Assembly: GCA_015064195.1 (NCBI GenBank)
Contig: SVSO01000048.1
Coordinates: forward strand, 1-15,798
DNA: 15,798 nucleotides
Reading direction: 5' to 3'
Origin: Oscillospiraceae bacterium
GTDB taxonomy: Bacteria > Bacillota_A > Clostridia > Oscillospirales > CAG-272
The position numbers were made by a program, and so were the translations under genes. Under the pieces are notes generated by a model, which did no database searches, was not told the origin of the DNA, and saw only the letters and a program-made list of their open reading frames with translations. Positions within the stretch are counted from its first letter, which is position 1. The number at the start of each line of letters is the position of its first letter. Below are positions 9,856-15,798 of the stretch, in pieces.

Positions 9856-9863
9856 AAAATTAT

Positions 9864-9894
9864 TGTAACGAATCGCCGGGTGTGCAGTCTTATA
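9864..9894 (+). promoter_or_regulatory. Candidate ECF-type (autoregulatory) promoter of the sigma gene
   Basis: TGTAAC at 9864-9869 is followed by 17 bp and then GTCTTATA at 9887-9894. This resembles ECF sigma promoters, which have an AAC-ending -35 element and a -10 starting CGT or GTC, and lies 21 nt before the GTG start of an ECF sigma gene. ECF genes commonly control themselves. An alternative reading, a plain sigma-A promoter around TATATA, lacks a matching -35. Confidence is moderate. Confidence 0.5.
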
Positions 9895-9914
9895 TATGAA
9901 AGCGAGGTGGTGAC

Positions 9915-10382
9915 GTGAACGATTTTGAAGAAGTATACCGGCTGTATTTCCGGGATGTGTACCGATATGCGCTGTCCATCAGCCGAAGCGAATCCATGGC
10001 GGAGGAAATCACGCAGGAGACGTTTTTTAAAGCGCTGAAAGGTCTGGACTCTTTCGACGGTCGGTGCAGGCTGTATGTATGGCTGTGTCAGATCGCGAAG
10101 AATACCTATTTTTCCATGCGCGAAAAGGAAAAACGGCGGGAAGAGGATGCACAGGAAGAATTTGATGACGGGATCGAATCGCGGCTTGTGGCAAAGGAAT
10201 CAGCACTGGAAATCCACCGCGCACTCCATTCGCTTTCCGAGCCGTACAAGGAGGTGTTCTCTCTGCGCACCTTCGGCGAGCTGTCCTTTGCGCAGATCGC
10301 CATGCTGTTCGGCAAAACGGAAAGCTGGGCGCGCGTCACCTATCATCGCGCAAAATTGCAGATAAAGGAGAAGCTTTTATGA
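9915..10382 (+). CDS. ECF-type RNA polymerase sigma factor
   Basis: The 155-residue protein has only sigma regions 2 and 4, the ECF layout. Region 2 is about residues 4-68 (LYFRDVYRYAL, the conserved AEEITQETFFKAL, and FDGRCRLYVWLCQIAKN). The linker is charged (69-98). Region 4 is about 100-152, with ALHSLSEPYKEVFSLRTFGELSFAQIA and the recognition helix before RAKLQIKEKL. It would direct RNA polymerase to a small regulon, most likely including itself. The start is GTG with GAGGTG at 9904-9909, 5 nt upstream. Its stop overlaps the anti-sigma ATG by 4 bp. The pair resembles B. subtilis YlaC/YlaD-type and SigV-like modules in organisation only; the stimulus and the targets cannot be read from the window. 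Confidence 0.9.
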   Translation: MNDFEEVYRLYFRDVYRYALSISRSESMAEEITQETFFKALKGLDSFDGRCRLYVWLCQIAKNTYFSMREKEKRREEDAQEEFDDGIESRLVAKESALEIHRALHSLSEPYKEVFSLRTFGELSFAQIAMLFGKTESWARVTYHRAKLQIKEKLL

Positions 10383-11083
10383 AACTGTCATGTAAAGTGA
10401 TCGAGGATCTGATGCCCATCATGCACGACGGCGTATGCTCGGAGGAAAGCCGCGCGCTGGTGGAGGAGCATCTTGCGGAATGTGAGGACTGCCGGAAGCT
10501 GTATGAGGCCATGGATGAGGAGATTCGCATGAAGCCGCAGGAGGATGAAATGCGCCCGTTGTCGAAAATACTGGCGAAGTGGGCGAAAATGCGCCGCAAA
10601 GCACTCATCAAGGGAACGATCATCACGATTCTTGTTGTCGCTGTGCTGATCGGTCTGTATGCATTTGCATCGCAGGCGAGGATTTTCCCGGTGGATATGG
10701 ACGATATGCAGATCACGGAGCTGTCACAGCTGGAGAGCGGCGTGGTGATGTTCCATCTCTATATCACCGACAACGCGCCGCTGTACCGTCTGTCCTTCGA
10801 GCGCGAGAACGGTGTTATGTATCTCGTCCCCAAACGCGCACTGCTCGACTATTGGCCGCGCTATCTGAATACGCAGTATAAGATGCTCAACGACCGGTAT
10901 TATTATCTGAACATCGCCGGCATGACGGAGGAGTCGCAGGATTTCGACATCCGCGTGGGCGAGGAGATAAGCGAAGTCCGAGTTGGAACAAAATCGGAAT
11001 CCATCCTGATCTGGGAGCGGGGCATGGAATATCCGCCGGCATCGGAAGAAATGGAGCGGCGATACGAAAACGGTTGGCGATAA
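10379..11083 (+). CDS. Membrane-anchored zinc-finger (zf-HC2) anti-sigma factor
   Basis: The 234-residue protein is the likely partner of the sigma factor encoded just before it. The N-terminal cytoplasmic domain has Cys5 and the H31-x3-C35-x2-C38 motif of zinc-binding anti-sigma domains, in EEHLAECEDCRK. A linker leads to one membrane helix at about residues 79-97 (the TIITILVVAVLIGLYAF core, with basic residues before it), so the C-terminal ~135 residues face outward. That part has no domain I recognise; it is rich in aromatic and acidic residues and may sense an envelope signal. ATGA overlap with the sigma gene and AAAGGAG at 10364-10370 imply coupled, stoichiometric expression. The sigma-A promoter of the next gene begins 3 nt after the stop. 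Confidence 0.85.
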   Translation: MKLSCKVIEDLMPIMHDGVCSEESRALVEEHLAECEDCRKLYEAMDEEIRMKPQEDEMRPLSKILAKWAKMRRKALIKGTIITILVVAVLIGLYAFASQARIFPVDMDDMQITELSQLESGVVMFHLYITDNAPLYRLSFERENGVMYLVPKRALLDYWPRYLNTQYKMLNDRYYYLNIAGMTEESQDFDIRVGEEISEVRVGTKSESILIWERGMEYPPASEEMERRYENGWR

Positions 11084-11086
11084 AAC

Positions 11087-11115
11087 TTGACAAATCTGCC
11101 CCTTTATGCTATAAT
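11087..11115 (+). promoter_or_regulatory. Perfect consensus sigma-A promoter with extended -10
   Basis: TTGACA at 11087-11092, exactly 17 bp, then TATAAT at 11110-11115, with TG at 11107-11108 giving an extended -10 (TGCTATAAT). All twelve core positions match consensus. It starts 3 nt after the anti-sigma stop and would give a leader of about 60 nt before the TTG start at 11182. Confidence 0.93.
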
Positions 11116-11122
11116 GGTGAGT

Positions 11123-11182
11123 GGGGAGACGATACCCATCACAAACAACATCACACAATCGCATAAAGGGGGAGACACCCAT
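11123..11182 (+). repeat. Duplicated GGGGAGAC...ACCCAT element in the leader
   Basis: GGGGAGAC-3 nt-ACCCAT at 11123-11139 and GGGGAGAC-ACCCAT at 11169-11182 are two copies 46 bp apart. The first lies at the expected transcript start; the second contains the Shine-Dalgarno of the TTG-started gene and runs into the start codon. Each copy can form a short GGG/CCC stem. It could be an ancestral duplication or paired sites for a translational regulator; function unknown. Confidence 0.5.
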
Positions 11183-11727
11183 TGGAAAAAACGGTTTCGG
11201 TTGTCGATGAATTTGGCAACCGGTATGATGCGACCTATGTCAAACGAGCGAAAGGGCTTGTAAAACACGGCAGGGCGCGCTTCATAGACGAAGAAACCAT
11301 CTGTCTTGTGCGTCCGCCGGAAATAACGGAGGATAATAAAATGGCAGATAAAGAAACCGCTGTATCGGGACGGTACAACCTTGAGTACGCGCTGGAGCAG
11401 ATCGAAAAGATCGCCGGCAATGCACAGCATATCTACGAATCCCTGAAAACGCTGGAAACGGTGAAGCCCAGCAATTCGCCGGACTGTGCCGGTGAAGAAA
11501 CGGCGAAGGCGGTGGCAGATGTGATCCGCTGCCGGGAGACGACCAATCAGCGGCTCATCGAATTTTACTCGAAAATGGTGGAGGATCTCAAGCCGAGAAG
11601 CGAAATGGACAAACAGGCGCAGTTTCTCGCATGGGTGAAGGAATGCACCACCGGGCAGAAATTCGACGATCCGGTGCGGGATCTCACCGAATACGGCGAG
11701 CTTTGGAAGCAAATGAACGAGAAATAA
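11182..11727 (+). CDS. Uncharacterised protein with RRXRR/PLMP-like N-terminus and helical C-terminal domain
   Basis: I do not recognise a function for this 181-residue protein. Residues 1-45 (VVDEFGNRYDATYVKRAKGL, then VKHGRARF...ETICL) follow the pattern of the RRXRR/PLMP domain known from IscB: v-d-x-G, T-x-x-x-RA, L-x-x-G-x-A and TI-x-L. No nuclease part is present. Residues 54-181 are mostly helical and charged. The start must be TTG at 11182, because an in-frame stop lies at 11164-11166 and no other start precedes the domain; GGGGGAG at 11168-11174 serves it. A second in-frame start, ATG at 11341 (Met54), has a strong GGAGG 8 nt upstream and would yield a 128-residue product without the N-terminal domain. 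The gene has its own strong promoter and terminator. The existence of the gene is likely, the function open. Confidence 0.75.
   Translation: MEKTVSVVDEFGNRYDATYVKRAKGLVKHGRARFIDEETICLVRPPEITEDNKMADKETAVSGRYNLEYALEQIEKIAGNAQHIYESLKTLETVKPSNSPDCAGEETAKAVADVIRCRETTNQRLIEFYSKMVEDLKPRSEMDKQAQFLAWVKECTTGQKFDDPVRDLTEYGELWKQMNEK
11328..11343 (+). promoter_or_regulatory. Internal ribosome site and ATG at the domain boundary
   Basis: GGAGG at 11328-11332, 8 nt, then ATG at 11341-11343, in frame with the surrounding gene at Met54. It is a better initiation site than the TTG at 11182. It may make a second, shorter product, or the short form may be the main one. Confidence 0.5.
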
Positions 11728-11733
11728 CCAAAA

Positions 11734-11757
11734 AGGAGATGCAGAAATGCATCTCCT
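11734..11757. terminator. Bidirectional intrinsic terminator between convergent genes
   Basis: AGGAGATGCA and TGCATCTCCT form a perfect 10-bp stem closed by a GAAA tetraloop. On the plus strand GATTTTTA follows; on the minus strand the stem is followed by CTTTTTGG-type sequence, giving a U tract in both directions. It sits in the 35 nt between the plus-strand stop at 11725-11727 and the minus-strand stop at 11763-11765. Confidence 0.92.
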
Positions 11758-11762
11758 GATTT

Positions 11763-12515
11763 TTATGCAAATTGTTCGATCGCACGAATCGCGGCACGTG
11801 CTGCTGCAAGCTCGTCACCGTCATCCGGATCGACAAATCCTGCATTGTGCCGCTCCTGATTCCACACGGCGCGTAGCACACAGCCCGATTTCAGTCCAAG
11901 TGTCGCTGACACCGTGAACAGTGCCGCCGTCTCCATTTCCGATGCGAGACAGCCGCCGCGAAGCCATGCCTTCCATTTTGACAAAAGCTCATCCGCCACC
12001 GGCATCCGTTCCGGCGAATGCTGACCGTAGAAGGAATCCTTGCAGTGAACCACGCCCACATGAGACGGCTTCCCGATGGAATCTGCCGCCGTTTTGAGTG
12101 CCGCAGTGACGGAAAAATCCGCAGCAGCGGGAAATTCCACCGGCAGATATTCTCTTGAAGTGCCTTCCGCACGGATGGCCGCCTGTGCAATGACGAGATC
12201 GCCGGTCTTGACATCCATGGCCATACCACCGCAGGTGCCGACACGGATGAGCGTTTTCACGCCGATCATGGCAAGTTCCTCGATACAGATGGCAGTGGAC
12301 GGCCCGCCGATGCCGTGGGAAACGATGAGCACCCGCTTGCCGCCGATTTTCGCCGACCACGTGGTATATTCGCGTTTGGATGCCACAAATTCCGGCTCAT
12401 CCATCATGCGTGCGATCTTTTCGACTCTGCCGGGATCGCCGCAGATGATGGCCGCCTGTGCCGCATCCGATGGGCGCAGGCCGATGTGATACATTGCGTC
12501 GTTGTTGAAAATCAT
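11763..12515 (-). CDS. udp: Uridine phosphorylase (nucleoside phosphorylase family 1)
   Basis: Uridine phosphorylase splits uridine with phosphate into uracil and ribose 1-phosphate for pyrimidine salvage. The 250-residue protein matches the Udp family along its length (E. coli Udp is about 253). It has YHIGL near residues 9-13, the phosphate-binding GDPGRVEKIA (26-35), TTW (51-53), SHGIGGPSTAI (66-76), LIRVGTCGG (89-97), the CKDSFYGQHSPERMPV block (158-173) that replaces the E. coli FYPGQER segment, and SEMETAAL (192-199) for the ribose. The start at 12515 has GAGGA 5 nt upstream and lies 1 nt after the paaK stop; a longer frame upstream would be out-of-frame paaK sequence. Purine phosphorylase (DeoD) is less likely given these motifs. 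It is the last gene of the iorA-iorB-paaK operon. Confidence 0.87.
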   Translation of the reverse strand: MIFNNDAMYHIGLRPSDAAQAAIICGDPGRVEKIARMMDEPEFVASKREYTTWSAKIGGKRVLIVSHGIGGPSTAICIEELAMIGVKTLIRVGTCGGMAMDVKTGDLVIAQAAIRAEGTSREYLPVEFPAAADFSVTAALKTAADSIGKPSHVGVVHCKDSFYGQHSPERMPVADELLSKWKAWLRGGCLASEMETAALFTVSATLGLKSGCVLRAVWNQERHNAGFVDPDDGDELAAARAAIRAIEQFA

Positions 12516-12516
12516 A

Positions 12517-13752
12517 TCAGTCCTCGCGGTAATCGAATACACGCTTCGATTTTTTCTCCGAGCGGGGCAGTCCGCCGATATCCAGCACCTCGCACTCGAT
12601 CTTGATGCCGATCTTTGCCTTGAATGCCGCCATAACGCCCATGGCGACCTTTTCCTTATCCGCACCGGCTTCCGCTTCCACGCGCATGGTCATGGTATCC
12701 TTGCCGTCGGTGTGGGCGATGACGATCTGATATTCGCTGGAAAGTCCGGGGACGGATTTGATCAGCTCCTCGATCTGACCGGGGAAAATATTGACGCCCT
12801 TGACCTTGATCATATCGTCGGTTCGGCCGAGAATGCGGTCAATGCGGGGATACTCCCGTCCGCAGGCGCATTTTCCGGGGATGATGCGGGTAAGGTCATG
12901 GGTGCGGTAACGGATGAGGGGCGCGGCTTCTTTGCGGAGGGTGGTGATGACCAGCTCGCCGATTTCACCGTCGGGAAGCGTTTTTCCGGTTGCCGGATCG
13001 ATGATCTCGAAATAGAAATAGTCGTCCCAGTAATGCATACCGTCGTGGCATTCGCAGTCGATGGCGATACCCGGGCCATATATCTCTGTCAGTCCATAGA
13101 TATCAAACAGCTCGATGCCCAGATCCTCGGCAATGCGGGCACGCATGAGATCTCCCCACCGCTCCGAGCCGATGATGCCCTTTTTCAGCTTGATATTATC
13201 GCGGATGCCGCGCTTGCCTATTTCCTCGGAAAGTAAAAGGGCATAGGAGGAGGTGGCGCAGAGCACTGTCGAGCCGAGATCCTGCATGAGCTGGAGCTGT
13301 TTCTCCGTATTGCCGGGGCCGACGGGAATTGCCATTGCGCCCAGCTTTTCGCATCCCGCCTGAAAGCCGATACCCGCCGTCCACAGACCGTAGCCGGGGG
13401 TGATCTGAATGCGGTCGAGCTTGCCGATGCCCGCGGTTTCGTAGCAGCGCGCAAACATGATGGCCCACGCATCCACGTCGCCGGCAGTGTAAGGGATGAT
13501 GACCGGATTGCCGGTCGTTCCCGAAGAGGAGTGAATGCGTACCACATCTTCATCCGGAACTGCCTGCAGTCCGAGAGGATAGGCATTGCGCAGGTCGTAT
13601 TTGTCGCTGAAGGGAAGTGCTTCAAAATCGGCGAGAGTTTCCACCTTGGAAGCATCCACGCCGGCATCACCGTACAGTTTTTTGTAAAATCCGCTGTTTC
13701 CGGCGGCATAGGAAAGTGCCGCCTTCAGCTTGGAAAACTCAATATTCTGCAT
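12517..13752 (-). CDS. paaK: Phenylacetate-CoA ligase family protein (AMP-forming)
   Basis: The 411-residue protein is a member of the PaaK branch of adenylate-forming enzymes, which join aryl-acetates to CoA with ATP, giving AMP and diphosphate. It has the short PaaK form: P-loop SSSGTTGNP (residues 75-83), YGLTE (219-223), the RTHDLTR motif with Asp286, and GRTDDMIKVKG (309-319) leading into the C-terminal lid. Cys233/Cys235 and Cys295/Cys297 might bind a metal ion. It sits 19 nt after iorB with AAAGGA upstream, the iorAB-paaK order seen in anaerobes that ferment aromatic amino acids. It may activate phenylacetate or indoleacetate for re-use, or act on the products of IorAB; direction and exact substrate are inference. 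Confidence 0.9.
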   Translation of the reverse strand: MQNIEFSKLKAALSYAAGNSGFYKKLYGDAGVDASKVETLADFEALPFSDKYDLRNAYPLGLQAVPDEDVVRIHSSSGTTGNPVIIPYTAGDVDAWAIMFARCYETAGIGKLDRIQITPGYGLWTAGIGFQAGCEKLGAMAIPVGPGNTEKQLQLMQDLGSTVLCATSSYALLLSEEIGKRGIRDNIKLKKGIIGSERWGDLMRARIAEDLGIELFDIYGLTEIYGPGIAIDCECHDGMHYWDDYFYFEIIDPATGKTLPDGEIGELVITTLRKEAAPLIRYRTHDLTRIIPGKCACGREYPRIDRILGRTDDMIKVKGVNIFPGQIEELIKSVPGLSSEYQIVIAHTDGKDTMTMRVEAEAGADKEKVAMGVMAAFKAKIGIKIECEVLDIGGLPRSEKKSKRVFDYRED

Positions 13753-13771
13753 TTTGGTTGATTCCTTTCGA

Positions 13772-14341
13772 TTATTTGGCCGCCGCGATTCCGGCTTCCA
13801 GTGCCTTCACGTTCAGCTCAAAGAATTTCGGTGCCACATTCATGCGGATGGCTTCGATGAGGCTCTCTTTTTGGATGTCAAGCAGTCCCAGTCCGAATGC
13901 CGCGCCCACCAGTACGGTATTCACCGCCTTGGTGGAGCCGACTTCTCTTGCAATGGCTTCCGCATCGAGAAAATGCGCATCGGAGTTTGCAGTGATGGCA
14001 TCCCGCATGGCAGGCTCATCGTAGCTGCACGCGCCGAGTGCCACTGTCAGGGGCGTGATTCGGGAGGCGTTGACCACCGCCGCGCCGCCTTTTTTCAGAA
14101 AAGGAAGATTGCGCGCACCTTCGCAAAGCTCGAAGGAGAGCAAAACGTCCGCCATTCCCAGCGGAATGTAGGGAGAGTTGGCATCACTGCGGACGTGGCT
14201 GACCACGCATCCGCCGCGCTGGCTCATGCCGATGGTTTCACCGGTGCGGGCATTGTGTCCGTCGATCATCATGGCGCAGGCGAGGATCTTGGATGCGAGG
14301 ATCGTGCCCTGTCCGCCGACGCCGGAAATGAGTATATCCAT
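13772..14341 (-). CDS. iorB: Indolepyruvate:ferredoxin oxidoreductase, beta subunit
   Basis: IorB is the small subunit (pyruvate-ferredoxin oxidoreductase gamma-type domain) of the enzyme that decarboxylates aryl-pyruvates to aryl-acetyl-CoA with reduction of ferredoxin. The 189-residue protein shows the family N-terminus DILISGVGGQGTILASKIL (residues 2-20) and GETIGMSQRGGCVVSHVR (34-51), and later the PLGMADVLLSFE segment. Length is typical. The ATG overlaps the iorA stop by one base (TAATG), so the two subunits are translationally coupled, as expected for a fixed-ratio complex. The substrate range normally covers indolepyruvate, phenylpyruvate and hydroxyphenylpyruvate. Confidence 0.95.
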   Translation of the reverse strand: MDILISGVGGQGTILASKILACAMMIDGHNARTGETIGMSQRGGCVVSHVRSDANSPYIPLGMADVLLSFELCEGARNLPFLKKGGAAVVNASRITPLTVALGACSYDEPAMRDAITANSDAHFLDAEAIAREVGSTKAVNTVLVGAAFGLGLLDIQKESLIEAIRMNVAPKFFELNVKALEAGIAAAK

Positions 14342-15798
14342 TAGTTCTTACCTCCGTGAATGCGTCCGGGCTTGCAGACCTGCTTGCAGAGTCCGCATCC
14401 GGTGCAGAGGGTGTCGTTGATTTTCGCCTTGCCGTTCTCGATATAAATCGCAGGACAGCCGATCTCCTTCACGCATCGCATACAACCGATGCAGTCGATG
14501 ATCTCGCAGGGCTTGTCGGGCTTGACGATGGCGATGCAGGGTGATTCAAAGATGACCACGGAAACGCCGTCCGTTTCGTATGCACGCTTAACGGTGTCTA
14601 CCGCCTTTGAAAGCTCCAGCGGATCGCACTTTTCCACGAACTTAACACCAAGCGCGCGGACGACAGCCTCAATGTCAATCTTTTCCGACTGGGTGTCCAT
14701 CATGGTCGCACCGATACCGGGATGAGGCTGATGACCGGTCATGGCTGTGGTGGAATTATCCAGAATGATGATGGTTATTTTGTTGTTATTGTATACCGCA
14801 TTGGCAACGCCGGTCATGCCGGATGCGAAGAAGGTGCTGTCGCCCACGAATGCGAAGGCCAGCGTATCCGGCTCGGCTTTTTTGATGCCCTGCGCAACGG
14901 TGATGCCGCCGCCCATGCAGAGGCAGGTATCCGTCGTCTCCAGCGGCTTGGCATTGCCGAGGGTGTAGCATCCGATGTCGCCGCAGTAGACCGCTTTTTT
15001 GCCGGAAGCTTTCGCCGCCAGCTTCACCGCGTAGAAGGATGCACGGTGCGGACATCCGGCGCAGAGCACCGGCGGACGTGCGGGAAGATTCTCCACGGGG
15101 GAGATCTGCGATTTTTCCAGCGTGATGCCGACAAATTTCGCGATGTAATCCTTCACGGTGTCATATTTCAGCTCACCTGCGGGAAGAATGAAGCCGTCGG
15201 TTTTGCCGGTGATCGCTGCGTGAAGGCCGAATTTTCCGGCGGCATGATAGAGCTGATTCTCGATCACCGCGTCAAGCTCCTCCAGAACGAGGATCTTTTC
15301 GGTTTTTTCAATGAATTCGCGCTCCAGACCTTCGGGTGCGGGGAACACTGCGCCGATCTTCAACAGCGATGTGGAATTCTCCAATCCAAGCTCGGCGATG
15401 ACATCCTTGGCGATTGCATAGGTCACACCGCCTGCCGCGATGCCAAGCGTTCCTTCGCCTTCGATGCGGTTGAAGGCGATCTTATCAAATTCCGCCGAGA
15501 TCTCCGCCTGACCGCGCTCGATCTCCAGATGGCGGCGATAGGCGAGGGGCGGGAAAATGCACCAGCGGGGATCTTTTGTGAAGCCCTCCATGTCGTATGT
15601 ATACCGCGGCTCATCGCATTCGATGGGGGCGGAGGCATGACATACCTTGGTCGTGGGACGGACGATGACCGGCAGTCCTACGCGCTCGGACAGCTCGAAT
15701 GCGTATTTTGTCATCTCATAGGCTTCCTCGGGCGAGGAAGGATCCAGCACGGGAATGTTGGCATATTCGCCGAAATGACGGGTATCCTGCTCGGTCTG
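14341..15798 (-). CDS. iorA: Indolepyruvate:ferredoxin oxidoreductase, alpha subunit (N-terminus outside window)
   Basis: IorA holds the thiamine diphosphate and iron-sulfur centres of the enzyme. The frame is open to the window edge: upstream of 15750 it reads QTEQDTRHFGEYANIPVLDP, a family motif, so the first 485 residues seen are a C-terminal part and roughly 100-120 residues are missing. Counting from the window edge, CAGCPHRASF is near 246-255, the thiamine-diphosphate segment GDSTFF is near 319-324 with DNSTTAMTGHQPHPG after it, and two ferredoxin-like clusters end the chain: Cys436/439/442/448-Pro and Cys465/468/471/475. The GTG at 15748-15750 is internal. The stop overlaps the iorB start by one base. 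The promoter of the operon lies outside the window. Confidence 0.96.
   Translation of the reverse strand, partial: QTEQDTRHFGEYANIPVLDPSSPEEAYEMTKYAFELSERVGLPVIVRPTTKVCHASAPIECDEPRYTYDMEGFTKDPRWCIFPPLAYRRHLEIERGQAEISAEFDKIAFNRIEGEGTLGIAAGGVTYAIAKDVIAELGLENSTSLLKIGAVFPAPEGLEREFIEKTEKILVLEELDAVIENQLYHAAGKFGLHAAITGKTDGFILPAGELKYDTVKDYIAKFVGITLEKSQISPVENLPARPPVLCAGCPHRASFYAVKLAAKASGKKAVYCGDIGCYTLGNAKPLETTDTCLCMGGGITVAQGIKKAEPDTLAFAFVGDSTFFASGMTGVANAVYNNNKITIIILDNSTTAMTGHQPHPGIGATMMDTQSEKIDIEAVVRALGVKFVEKCDPLELSKAVDTVKRAYETDGVSVVIFESPCIAIVKPDKPCEIIDCIGCMRCVKEIGCPAIYIENGKAKINDTLCTGCGLCKQVCKPGRIHGGKN

Noticed and set aside
11114..11230. Leader peptide from the ATG at 11114
   Set aside because: The ATG overlaps the -10 element, upstream of the expected transcript start, so it would not be in the mRNA.
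12502..13236. 244-codon plus-strand open frame inside paaK
   Set aside because: Antisense to a complete PaaK protein; no independent support.

Overview
The window is ordinary chromosomal sequence from an anaerobic, low-to-mid GC Gram-positive bacterium of the Clostridia, probably Oscillospirales/Ruminococcaceae-like. Three things point there: the Firmicutes gene order recF-remB-gyrB-gyrA; the protein style of GyrA, RecA and RecX; and an oxygen-sensitive indolepyruvate:ferredoxin oxidoreductase. The placement comes from gene order and residues only; no search was run.

Layout. (1) 1-5975, + strand, the end of the replication-origin cluster: the 3' part of recF, remB, gyrB, a 276-bp gap rich in DnaA-box-like sequences, gyrA, and a small lipoprotein gene that overlaps the end of gyrA. 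(2) 5976-9825, + strand: a sigma-A-type promoter and then recA-recX-rimO-pgsA, tightly packed with overlaps or very short gaps, ending at a GC-rich hairpin. (3) 9860-11083, + strand: an ECF sigma factor and its membrane-bound zinc-finger anti-sigma factor, preceded by a candidate autoregulatory ECF promoter. (4) 11084-11727, + strand: a gene of unknown function behind a perfect consensus sigma-A promoter (TTGACA, 17 bp, TATAAT, extended -10). It starts at TTG, and its N-terminal ~45 residues look like the RRXRR/PLMP domain of IscB. A second, stronger start lies exactly at its domain boundary. (5) 11734-11757: a bidirectional terminator between convergent units. (6) 11763-15798, - strand: an operon read iorA (5'-truncated by the window edge) - iorB - paaK - udp, with 1-nt overlaps or short gaps, for fermentative oxidation of aromatic 2-oxo acids plus a uridine phosphorylase.

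How the parts work together. Gyrase and RecF/RecA/RecX cover DNA topology and recombination. RimO and PgsA are housekeeping passengers of the recA operon. The sigma/anti-sigma pair is a self-contained envelope-signal switch. IorAB makes aryl-acetyl-CoA and reduced ferredoxin from aryl-pyruvates, and PaaK interconverts aryl-acetates and their CoA thioesters.

No mobile element, CRISPR array, rRNA or tRNA was seen. No gene-free stretch exceeds 300 bp; the longest is the gyrB-gyrA gap at 2626-2901. The least explained parts are that gap, the two-start gene at 11182-11727, and the palindrome covering the recA ribosome binding site.
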